From: Actinocorallia herbida
GTDB taxonomy: Bacteria > Actinomycetota > Actinomycetes > Streptosporangiales > Streptosporangiaceae
Assembly: GCF_003751225.1 (NCBI RefSeq)
Contig: NZ_RJKE01000001.1
Location: 7,998,001-8,062,000 of the forward strand
Reading direction: 5' to 3'
Length of the DNA stretch: 64,000 nt
A program made the position numbers and the translations under genes. Positions 1-6,451 of the stretch are shown in pieces; positions within the stretch are counted from its first letter, which is position 1; each line of letters begins with the position of its first letter. A model generated the notes under the pieces. The model worked only from the letters and a program-made list of their open reading frames with translations, made no database searches and was not told the origin of the DNA.

Positions 1-1
1 C

Positions 2-337
2 CTGGCCAAAGCCCAACGCGCGTCGTCCCGCAAGGCCAAGGGCAGCAGAAACCGGGAGAAGGCCCGCCGAATGGTCGCCCTCGCCCGCGCGATCAGCGAT
101 GCCGCATGGCGTCAAATGCGCGGCATGCTCGAGTACAAGACGGCCTGGTACGGGCGGAACCTGATCGTGGTGGACCGCTGGTACCCCAGTTCCAAACTGT
201 GCTCGGCCTGTGGCCGTCAAGCCGCCGCAATGCCCCTCAGCGTCCGGGCCCGGACCTGCACTTGCTGCGGAACCACCCACGACCGGGATGCCAACGCAGC
301 CAGAAACCTTCTCGCCGCCGGGCTGGCGGAGAGCTGA
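2..337 (+). pseudogene. tnpB: TnpB RNA-guided nuclease, 5'-truncated by the window and internally deleted
   Basis: The frame is open from base 2 and ends in TGA at 335-337. It begins with the basic SSRKAKGSRNREKARR stretch of IS605 OrfB/TnpB proteins and then jumps directly to LARAISDAAW. In intact proteins about 50-55 residues lie between these blocks, including the RuvC-II glutamate (IEDL-type motif). The downstream part is well kept: EYKTAWYGR, the four-cysteine zinc ribbon (CSAC and CTCC pairs), and the RuvC-III motif DRDANAARN. Loss of the RuvC-II region should abolish cleavage, so this is best read as a non-functional remnant. Whether the RuvC-I aspartate survives cannot be seen. The deletion size is judged from memory of the family, not from an alignment. 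Confidence 0.72.
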
Positions 338-460
338 AACGCCTGTGGAGCCGGTGTAAGACCCCAAGGGCGCCAGCCCGGCGGGCGACCGGTCGCGAAG
401 CAGGAAACCCGACCCGCGAGGGAAGGAATCCCCGCCCAGCAGGGCAGTGGAGGAGGTCAA
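330..460 (+). ncRNA. Candidate omega-RNA (reRNA) scaffold at the IS right end
   Basis: In IS605-family elements the 3' end of tnpB and the right end encode the omega-RNA that guides TnpB. This segment has the usual position, GC-rich structured character and GTCAA terminus. The terminal hairpin is degenerate: only a GCCC/GGGC core with an AGCA loop remains. If it were still transcribed, its guide would begin at about 461, copying the antisense of the 3' end of the potD-like gene. Because the associated TnpB is broken, current activity is doubtful. The call rests on location and end sequence, not on covariance. Confidence 0.4.
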
Positions 461-1659
461 CCTTTGATCGCCGTCCAGGCTCTGGTCCATTCGGAGTAGT
501 CGACGCACTCGATGTCGGTGCGGCCGTCCAGGCACTGGGCGATGGGGGTGGTCCAGTACCAGATCTGCTTGAAGTAGTCCTCGTCGTCCGCGTGGAAGGT
601 CGCGCAGTGCTTCGGGTCGGCGGTCTCGGCGCAGGCCTTGGCGTTGGAGGGGGCCTCGCCGAACCATTCCGAGACCGCGGCGTTGGCCTTCGGGGAGATG
701 ATCCAGTCCATCCACTTGTAGGCGCAGTTGGGGTTCTCGGCCCGGCTGGAGATCATCCAGGTGTCGGACCAGCCGGTCGCGCCTTCCTTGGGCAGGGTCA
801 CGTCGACCTTGGCGCCGTCGGCCTGGGCGAGGTTGGCGATGACCTGCCAGGTGGTGCCGAGCACGGAGTCGCCGCTGGAGAAGGCCTGGAGCTCCTTGGT
901 GTAGTCCGACCAGTACTCGCCGATGAGGCCGTTCTGCGCCTTGAGGAGGGTGACCGCGGCGTCGAACTGGTCCTGGTCGAGCGCGTACGGGTTCTTGATG
1001 CCGAGGTCGGGCTCGGTCGCCATCAGGTACAGGGCCGCGTCGGCGATGTAGATGGGCGAGTCGTAGGCCGTGATGTTGCCCTTGTACGGGGAGTTCGCGT
1101 CGAAGACGGCGCCCCAGGAGTCGGGCGCCGGGGAGACCTTGTCGGTGCGCCACATCAGCAGGTTGGCTCCGCGGCCGTGCGGGACGCCGTAGGAGACCCC
1201 GTTGACGGAGTTGTGCCGCTGGTTCTTGAGCGCCGGGTACACGTCGGCGTAGTTCGGGATGAGGCCGGTGTTGACGGGGGCGACGTCGCCGCCCGCGATG
1301 AGCCGGAGCGAGGCGTCGCCGGAGGCCGAGACGAGGTCGTACTCGCCGGTCTTCATCAGCGTGACCATCTCGTCGGAGGTGCCCGCGACCTTGCTGTTGA
1401 CGGTGCAGCCGGTGGTCTTCTCGAACTCGGTGACCCAGTCGACCTTCGGGTCGGTCGACCCGTCCTCGACGTAGCCCGCCCAGTTGACGATGTTGACCTG
1501 GCCTTCGGGGGCGCCGACGGCGGTGGCCGCGGGGAGGTCGGGGACCTTGAAGCCCTGTTCCGCGGTGACGGCGTCGTCATCGCCGCCGCCGCAGCCGGTG
1601 AGCAGGGCAAGGGCCAGGGCCGCCGAAGAGGCGACTCCGGCCGCGCGCTTGGACCACAT
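457..1659 (-). CDS. Polyamine-type ABC transporter substrate-binding lipoprotein (PotD family)
   Basis: This 400-residue protein has a lipoprotein signal: a basic N-terminus, a hydrophobic stretch, and lipobox LTGC with Cys at about residue 23. The mature part opens with VNIVNWAGYVEDG, the start pattern of the spermidine/putrescine-binding family (COG0687), and carries YDLVSASGDAS and later YDSPIYIADAA and SDTWMISSRAENP, consistent with the two-lobed periplasmic-binding fold. It would capture a polyamine or related cation outside the membrane for import by the adjacent ATPase. It lies 51 bases downstream of that ATPase gene. The permease genes expected in this family are not present upstream and may lie beyond the IS to the left. 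The stop codon TGA (457-459) falls within the presumed IS right end, so the original C-terminus may have been altered. Substrate specificity is inferred from family only. Confidence 0.85.
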   Translation of the reverse strand: MWSKRAAGVASSAALALALLTGCGGGDDDAVTAEQGFKVPDLPAATAVGAPEGQVNIVNWAGYVEDGSTDPKVDWVTEFEKTTGCTVNSKVAGTSDEMVTLMKTGEYDLVSASGDASLRLIAGGDVAPVNTGLIPNYADVYPALKNQRHNSVNGVSYGVPHGRGANLLMWRTDKVSPAPDSWGAVFDANSPYKGNITAYDSPIYIADAALYLMATEPDLGIKNPYALDQDQFDAAVTLLKAQNGLIGEYWSDYTKELQAFSSGDSVLGTTWQVIANLAQADGAKVDVTLPKEGATGWSDTWMISSRAENPNCAYKWMDWIISPKANAAVSEWFGEAPSNAKACAETADPKHCATFHADDEDYFKQIWYWTTPIAQCLDGRTDIECVDYSEWTRAWTAIKG

Positions 1660-1710
1660 AGGGGTTTCTCCTTGATGGGGGTTGAGGGGTTAAGGAGATG
1701 GCGTGGGGGT

Positions 1711-2709
1711 TCAGGACACGGCGAACTCGTGCGCGGGGTCCCAGGTGAGCCGGACCCTTCGGGTGCGCAGGGAGGCCGCTCCTGCGGGGTCCGAGGTGTT
1801 CTGCCGGACGGCGACGACCCGGCCGCCCCCGTCCTCCAGGTCCACGACGTACCGGGTGACCGACCCGGCGTAGACGACCTCGGCGACGGTGCCGAAGGCG
1901 TGGCCGTGCCCGTCGGGGGCCGGGGCGTCGGGGTCGGCGTGCAGGCGCACCTTCTCGGGCCGGACGCGGCCGCCACCGAGCCGGTTGGAGGTCCCGACGA
2001 ACCCGGCGACGAACTCGGTCGCGGGCCGCTCGTAGACCTCCTCGGGGGTGCCGACCTGTTCGATCTGGCCCGCGTTGAACACCGCGATCCGGTCGGACAT
2101 GGTGAGCGCCTCCTCCTGGTCGTGGGTGACGAACAGGAACGTGATCCCGGCGCGGCGCTGGATCTCCTTGAGCTCGACCTGCATCTGCTCGCGCAGCTTG
2201 AGGTCGAGGGCGCCGAGCGGCTCGTCGAGGAGGAGCACGCGGGGTTCGTTGACGAGGGCGCGGGCCAAGGCGACGCGCTGCCTTTGGCCGCCCGACAGCT
2301 CCGACGGCTTGCGGCCGCCGAAGCCGTCGAGGCGTACCGAGCGCAGGGCTTCTTCGGCTCGCGCCCGGCGGTCCTTCTTCCCGACCTTCCGGACCATCAG
2401 CCCGTACTCCACGTTCTGCGCGACCGTCATGTGCGGGAACAGCGCGTAGTCCTGGAAGACGGTGTTGACGTCCCGGTCGAACGGGGCGAGGCGGGTCACG
2501 TCGCGGCCGTCGAGTTCGACGGCGCCCGCGGTGGCCTGCTCGAAGCCCGCGATCATCCGCAGGACCGTGGTCTTGCCCGAGCCGGACGGGCCGAGCATGG
2601 AGAAGAACTCGCCGTCGTGGACGTCGAGGTCGACGCCCGCCACGGCTTCGACGCCGCCGAAGCTCTTGCGGACTCCGCGCAGCCGGACCGCCACCTGCCG
2701 TTCGCTCAT
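1711..2709 (-). CDS. Polyamine-type ABC transporter ATP-binding protein (PotA family)
   Basis: This 332-residue ATPase energises import of the ligand bound by the neighbouring PotD-like lipoprotein. Visible motifs in order are Walker [10 protein letters not shown] (about residues 40-48), Q-loop FQDYALFPH, signature [15 protein letters not shown] (about 138-152), Walker [12 protein letters not shown], and H-loop [11 protein letters not shown]-terminal TOBE-like domain of about 100 residues follows, typical of PotA/FbpC/CysA-type subunits. It is the first gene of the minus-strand operon and is preceded by a good promoter at 2717-2745 that contains a palindrome. The FadR-type regulator is divergent 86 bases away and is the likely controller. 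The absence of permease genes between or after these two genes inside the window is notable. Confidence 0.88.
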   Translation of the reverse strand: MSERQVAVRLRGVRKSFGGVEAVAGVDLDVHDGEFFSMLGPSGSGKTTVLRMIAGFEQATAGAVELDGRDVTRLAPFDRDVNTVFQDYALFPHMTVAQNVEYGLMVRKVGKKDRRARAEEALRSVRLDGFGGRKPSELSGGQRQRVALARALVNEPRVLLLDEPLGALDLKLREQMQVELKEIQRRAGITFLFVTHDQEEALTMSDRIAVFNAGQIEQVGTPEEVYERPATEFVAGFVGTSNRLGGGRVRPEKVRLHADPDAPAPDGHGHAFGTVAEVVYAGSVTRYVVDLEDGGGRVVAVRQNTSDPAGAASLRTRRVRLTWDPAHEFAVS

Positions 2710-2716
2710 AACATTA

Positions 2717-2745
2717 AAAATATGGATTCATATGTTTCAGCTCAA
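2717..2745 (-). promoter_or_regulatory. Promoter of the potA-like gene with overlapping palindromic operator
   Basis: Reading the minus strand, TTGAGC (2745-2740) and TATTTT (2722-2717) are separated by exactly 17 bases. The palindrome ATATG-GATT-CATAT (2720-2733) spans the -10 and spacer, so a bound repressor would block RNA polymerase. The local AT-richness is striking against the GC-rich background. The divergent FadR-type gene at 2796 is the natural candidate regulator. Promoter assignment is by consensus only. Confidence 0.55.
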
Positions 2746-2795
2746 GACACGGTTCGATAACCTGAGGTAACGAGCGTGATCGACGGGGAGGGCGC

Positions 2796-3515
2796 ATGGG
2801 CGGGGCCGACCCCCGGCAGGTCGTCTTCGCGCCCGTCGGCAATGGCGCGCGCGTCGACCTCGTGGTCCGCCGCCTCGCCGACGCGATCGCCCTGGAGCTG
2901 CTGGCGGACGGCGAGCAGCTGCCGAGCGAGGCCGAACTCGCCGGCCAGCTCGGCGTCTCCACCGTGACCTTGCGGGAAGCCCTCGTCACCTTGCGCAACA
3001 ACGGGCTCGTGGAGACCCGGCGCGGGCGCGGCGGCGGCAGCTTCGTGCGCACCCCGCACACCGCCGTGGTCGCCGTGCGCCTGGAGGGCGTCGCGCTCCA
3101 GGACCTGCGCGACTTCGGCGACCACTACGCGGCGATCTCCGGCGCGGCGGCCAAGCTCGCCGCCGAGCGCGCGCTGGAGGCCGAGCTCGCCCCGCTGCGC
3201 CGCACGATCGCGCAGATGGAGGCGGCCGCCTCCGCCGCGGAGCTGAGGCGTCTGGAGGGCCGCTTCCACATCGAGGTCGCCGCGGCGTCGCAGTCGGCGC
3301 GGCTGACCCGCGAGGAGGTCATGCTCCAGGCCGACCTCGGGCTGCTGCTGTGGCTGCCGCACGCCGAACTCGACGGCCCGGCGGTCGCGTGCCCGCACCG
3401 CCAGATCCTTGACGCCATCGGTTCCGGAGACGCCGCCGGTGCCCGTAATGTTGCCGAACGACACATCCTGGAGGCGGTGGAGCGGCTGGTCGAGCTCCGC
3501 CTGCGCGCGACCTGA
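2796..3515 (+). CDS. FadR/GntR-family transcriptional regulator
   Basis: A 239-residue regulator with an N-terminal winged helix-turn-helix of GntR type: DAIALELLADGEQLPSEAEL followed by LGVSTVTLREALVTLRNNGLV and TRRGRGGGSFV (residues about 25-85). The C-terminal part, from about 95, is helical with spaced acidic/histidine residues (FHIEVAAASQS, ERHILEAVERL), as in the FCD ligand-binding domain, which often holds a metal and a small carboxylate or amine. It is divergent from the potA-potD pair and 5 bases upstream of a Cache-domain gene, so it probably controls both. A GTG 20 bases upstream is not in this frame; ATG 2796 gives a normal family N-terminus. The ligand is unknown. Confidence 0.85.
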   Translation: MGGADPRQVVFAPVGNGARVDLVVRRLADAIALELLADGEQLPSEAELAGQLGVSTVTLREALVTLRNNGLVETRRGRGGGSFVRTPHTAVVAVRLEGVALQDLRDFGDHYAAISGAAAKLAAERALEAELAPLRRTIAQMEAAASAAELRRLEGRFHIEVAAASQSARLTREEVMLQADLGLLLWLPHAELDGPAVACPHRQILDAIGSGDAAGARNVAERHILEAVERLVELRLRAT

Positions 3516-3520
3516 AGCGG

Positions 3521-4186
3521 GTGGCCATGCTCATCGTCGAACGGGCGCAGGCCCTGACGGACGAGGTCTTCGCGGCGGTCGCCGCGGTGCGCGAGGCCAC
3601 CGTGCGCCTCGCCGGAGGCGGCCCGCTGCGCAGCACCGACCTCGCCGCGCTGCGCCCGCTGCTGTTCGAGCGGCTCGGCCCGCTCGTCGTCGGCCTCGGC
3701 TTCATCGCGCTGCCCGGCCTGCTGGCCGACTCGCACTGGTACCTGGAGTGGTGGCAGCACGATCCCGACGGCGGCGTGCCGCGCCAGTTCAACGCCGAGC
3801 TCGACCCGGCACGTCCCGCTTTCTACGACTACACGCAGTGGGACTGGTTCGCCGGGCCGCAGGCCGGGGCCGAGCGGTCCATCTGCGGGCCGTACGTCGA
3901 CTACCTCTGCACCGACGAGTACAGCCTGACGTTCTCGCTGCCCGTCCTCGCCGGGGGCGCGTTCGTCGGCGTCGCGGCGGCCGACGTGTTCGTCAGCGCC
4001 TTCGAGCGCGCGGTCCTGCCCGCGCTGAAGGACCTGCGCGCGCCCGCGTTCATCGCCAGCGCCGCGGGCCGTGTCATCGCCTCCACCAGCGCGCGCTGGA
4101 CCAGCGGCGCGGTCTACCGCGGCGCGCCCGGCCACACCAGCCACCCCATCGGACGGACGGGGCTGTCCCTGATCACGGCGGGCTAG
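3521..4186 (+). CDS. Stand-alone Cache-domain sensor-like protein
   Basis: A 221-residue protein starting at GTG 3521, five bases after the FadR-type gene. Residues about 95-180 match the sensor core of Cache domains: YDYTQWDWF followed by a conserved PYVDYLC segment and a hydrophobic strand series (LTFSLPVLAGGAFVGVAAADV). The domain normally sits outside the membrane on receptors and binds amino acids, amines or carboxylates. Here there is no signal peptide, no clear membrane segment and no output domain. The protein therefore appears to be a soluble ligand-binding partner, perhaps working with the adjacent regulator. That pairing is inference from the tight spacing. Family recognition is by pattern, not by profile search. 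Confidence 0.62.
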   Translation: MAMLIVERAQALTDEVFAAVAAVREATVRLAGGGPLRSTDLAALRPLLFERLGPLVVGLGFIALPGLLADSHWYLEWWQHDPDGGVPRQFNAELDPARPAFYDYTQWDWFAGPQAGAERSICGPYVDYLCTDEYSLTFSLPVLAGGAFVGVAAADVFVSAFERAVLPALKDLRAPAFIASAAGRVIASTSARWTSGAVYRGAPGHTSHPIGRTGLSLITAG

Positions 4187-4258
4187 ACCCGCACGGCCCG
4201 CCTCCGCCGAACCCCCTCGAAGGCCGCGCCACCCCGGCCCGCCCCCGCACACGGCACC

Positions 4259-4290
4259 TTTCCCGACGAACCACTTTCCCGACGAACCAC
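4259..4290. repeat. Perfect 16-bp tandem duplication
   Basis: TTTCCCGACGAACCAC occurs twice in direct succession (4259-4274 and 4275-4290) in the spacer upstream of the exonuclease gene at 4346. The copies are identical, which suggests a recent slippage event or a paired binding site. No coding potential is apparent here. Confidence 0.8.
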
Positions 4291-4345
4291 GCCTATCAGG
4301 CACGGGTGCGCCACGCGGCCCGCACGGGTCTACAGTCGAAGATCT

Positions 4346-5239
4346 ATGAGTGCGCACCTGGGCCCGTGGGCGGCCGTCGACGTCGAGACCTCCGGGATCG
4401 ACCGCAACCGGCACCGCGTCCTGTCCCTCGCCGTCATCGTGCTCGACGCCGACGGCTGGCCGGTCGAGGAGTACACGACGCTGCTGAACCCCGGGTGCGA
4501 TCCCGGCCCCGTCCACGTGCACGGGCTGACCCGCGAGAAGCTCGCGGGCGCGCCGCGGTTCGAGGACGTCGCCGAGCACACCGCGGAGCTGCTGCGCGGC
4601 AAGGTGATGGTCGCGCACAACGCGCAGTTCGACCACGGCTTCCTCACCCGGGAGTTCGGCGCGCTGGGCATGCCGATGCCTGTGCGGCACAGCCTGTGCA
4701 CGCTCCGGCTCAACCGGAAACTGCGTCCTCCTACGGCCGACTTCAAGCTCGGCACCCTCGCCGCGCACTACGGCGTCCGGCAGGAGCACGCGCACGACGC
4801 GCTCGACGACGCCCGTGTCCTGGCGGGCATCCTGCGCGGCTCCCTGGCGGTGGCGAAGGAGCGCGGCATCGAGCCGCCGATCGTCGAGGGCGACCTCGCC
4901 GGGCGCGGCTCCTTCCCGCCCAGCATCCCCAAGCAGCGGTGCGCCTACGAGAGCCCCGGACGCTGGCGCGACGGGCAGCCTCTCGTGCAGGGCATGAAGG
5001 TGGTGTTCACCGGCGAGACCAGGGTCTCCCGCGACGATCTGATGACGCGGTCGGCGGAGGCGGGCCTGAACGTCATGGGCAACGTCAGCCGGTACACGAG
5101 CCTCATCGTCGCCAATGACCTGCGCTCGACGTCGACGAAGGCGCTGCGCGCGCGGAGAGAGGGCGTCCCCTTCCTCGACGAGCCCACGTTCCTCGCGCTG
5201 CTCGACGCGATCCGCCCGGGCCGCCGGGCGCCCGCCTGA
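4346..5239 (+). CDS. DEDDh 3'-5' exonuclease with C-terminal BRCT domain
   Basis: The 297-residue protein has an N-terminal DnaQ-like exonuclease fold. Exo I is VDVETSGID (about residues 11-19, giving D and E), Exo II is AHNAQFDHGFL (about 90-100), and Exo III contains the HDALDDA histidine/aspartate pair (about 152-158). From about residue 210 the segment GMKVVFTGETRVSRDDLMTRSAEAGL to the end resembles a BRCT domain like those on DNA ligase and on some actinobacterial DnaQ-like proteins. The combination suggests DNA repair or proofreading at damaged ends. It is not the main polymerase III epsilon subunit, which lacks BRCT. It stands alone on its strand and ends 2 bases before a convergent gene. 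Confidence 0.85.
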   Translation: MSAHLGPWAAVDVETSGIDRNRHRVLSLAVIVLDADGWPVEEYTTLLNPGCDPGPVHVHGLTREKLAGAPRFEDVAEHTAELLRGKVMVAHNAQFDHGFLTREFGALGMPMPVRHSLCTLRLNRKLRPPTADFKLGTLAAHYGVRQEHAHDALDDARVLAGILRGSLAVAKERGIEPPIVEGDLAGRGSFPPSIPKQRCAYESPGRWRDGQPLVQGMKVVFTGETRVSRDDLMTRSAEAGLNVMGNVSRYTSLIVANDLRSTSTKALRARREGVPFLDEPTFLALLDAIRPGRRAPA

Positions 5240-5241
5240 GG

Positions 5242-5889
5242 TCAGCCGGCGAGCGCCCGGAGGGCCGCCGCGGGATCGTCGGCGTACAGCCGGACGGTCG
5301 AGGCGCGCGCCCGCCCGCCGAGCGGCCGCACGACCTCCACGGGGGCGGCGAGCGTCAGCACGACGTTGGTCTGCGACGCGACGGCGACGCCCAGGACCCC
5401 CGCGGAGACGGTGACGCCGTCGTCGGCGTCGTAGACCCGGGTGAGGCTCGCCCCCGTGATCTGCGCGCGCGGGATCCGCAGGTCGAAGAAGGCGCCGTGG
5501 CGCACCCGCACGTACTCGTCGGTGACGACGTGGGGGCGGGTCACGTAGGCGGCGGCCGTGATGAGGACGGCGAGGACGGCCCACGCGTGCAGCGCCAAGG
5601 AGACGGCGCCGGCCGTCGCCGTGAGGTCCAGCCCCCGGATCAGCGCCTCCACGGCGATGGTCTCGACCACGATCGAGAACAGCACGACGTAGAAGAGCGC
5701 GCTTCCACCGGACGCGTACGGGACCGGCAACGCCCCGTCGGGCACGCCGTGCTTGCGGCGGGCGAACCACAGCCCGAGGCTGACGGTCCCCTTCACGTCG
5801 ATGCCCATGAGATGGCGTGCTCTCTCCGGCACGTAGCGCCGCCACGACCCCGTCATTCCTCGCGCGGTGTCCATGGCTCCATTGCACAC
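5242..5889 (-). CDS. Membrane protein with PH-like domain, function unknown
   Basis: A 215-residue protein that I cannot assign to a named family. Two hydrophobic segments (about residues 63-85 and 95-118) form a membrane hairpin. After it comes a soluble beta-rich part with VVTDEYVRVRHGAFFDLRIPRAQITG, the general pattern of bacterial PH (YdbS/YokE-like) domains that often follow two membrane helices. The start is uncertain: in-frame ATG codons occur at 5889, 5874 and 5856, and none has a strong ribosome site. It is convergent with the exonuclease gene, with stops almost touching. No signal sequence beyond the membrane hairpin is visible. Confidence 0.6.
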   Translation of the reverse strand: MCNGAMDTARGMTGSWRRYVPERARHLMGIDVKGTVSLGLWFARRKHGVPDGALPVPYASGGSALFYVVLFSIVVETIAVEALIRGLDLTATAGAVSLALHAWAVLAVLITAAAYVTRPHVVTDEYVRVRHGAFFDLRIPRAQITGASLTRVYDADDGVTVSAGVLGVAVASQTNVVLTLAAPVEVVRPLGGRARASTVRLYADDPAAALRALAG

Positions 5890-6306
5890 CGTGCACCTGC
5901 GCGGGAGTCAACCCCAGGTGCCCGGGTCCGCGTCGGAAAGGATCTCCGGCCGCGGTCCCGAGTTCCATGAGTGAGAATTCCCCCGCATTTACCGGAGATG
6001 GCCGACCGCGGTCAGTGCCGTCGGGTGCGTCCCGGCCGTAATGGCAGTTGATTACCGGATGATCCCTATGGATTGCAGGAAATCTTCGGGAACGTTCCGA
6101 TATTTCTGCCGCGTCGGAGATCTCCGGCACGTCCCGGAACCATGGCGTTCCCGCTGGTGGCGGCCGCCACGTGACGCACAGCGGGCCCCGCGGAAATTCT
6201 CCCGCCTCGAAGGCCCCCGCCGCCCCTCCGGACGAATGCGTCAGGCGGTACAGAGTCCGGAAAGATCCAAGAGTGAGCATCTCACCAGCGGAACTCTCCG
6301 TTCCGG

Positions 6307-6329
6307 GAGTTAGGGATCGGCCCTAACTC
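6307..6329. promoter_or_regulatory. Perfect inverted repeat upstream of the kinase gene
   Basis: GAGTTAGGG (6307-6315) and CCCTAACTC (6321-6329) are exact reverse complements around a 5-base ATCGG spacer. It lies about 40 bases upstream of the putative -35 box. There is no T-run, so an operator is more likely than a terminator. Confidence 0.45.
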
Positions 6330-6369
6330 GGCGCCGCGCGGACCACCCAGTACGTTCCGGTCCATCGGG

Positions 6370-6399
6370 TTGACCGGGAAGCGCACCCGGGGGTCGAAT
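6370..6399 (+). promoter_or_regulatory. Possible promoter of the Ser/Thr kinase gene
   Basis: TTGACC (6370-6375) and TCGAAT (6394-6399) are spaced by 18 bases, a fair match to a vegetative actinobacterial promoter. Transcription would start near 6406, just before the alternative ATG at 6416 and 46 bases before ATG 6452. Confidence 0.35.
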
Positions 6400-6451
6400 A
6401 GCGCCACATCGCCCCATGACGCACCGGGGGCGGGAACTTCTGGGGCAGAAG

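Larger units (their letters stand above)
1..460 (+). mobile_element. Right end of a decayed IS200/IS605 (IS1341-type) element
   Basis: The window opens inside a TnpB-type transposon gene and continues through about 120 bases of non-coding right end. The tail at about 421-460 resembles the usual IS605-family right end: a short GCCC/GGGC hairpin at 434-444 followed by GGAGG and then GTCAA at 456-460. In intact elements the stem is longer (CCCGCCC paired with GGGCGGG), so this one has decayed. No TnpA is seen because the left part lies outside the window. The boundary at about 460 is inferred from the family pattern; it falls at the stop codon of the neighbouring minus-strand potD-like gene. Confidence 0.6.
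5890..6415. other. Long non-coding spacer with several dyads
   Basis: No convincing gene is seen in this stretch, which is lower in GC than its surroundings. It holds perfect palindromes GGAACGTTCC (6089-6098) and CGGAGATCTCCG (6115-6126), related CGGA-type half-sites near 5934, 5990 and 6255, a 9-bp inverted repeat at 6307-6329 and a possible promoter at 6370-6399. It presumably serves as the control region of the kinase gene that follows. Confidence 0.5.

Noticed and set aside
330-480. A TnpB-derived guide-directed repressor acting on the potD-like gene
   Set aside because: The protein lacks a large central part needed for the fold, and the omega-RNA terminal hairpin is degenerate, so a working RNA-guided repressor is unlikely.
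106-2760. An 884-residue plus-strand frame over the potA-potD region
   Set aside because: It is antisense to two recognised genes and its protein is compositionally simple.
6041-6313. A 90-residue plus-strand frame in the spacer before the kinase gene
   Set aside because: It has no ribosome site, an arginine-rich random-looking product, and overlaps dyad elements.
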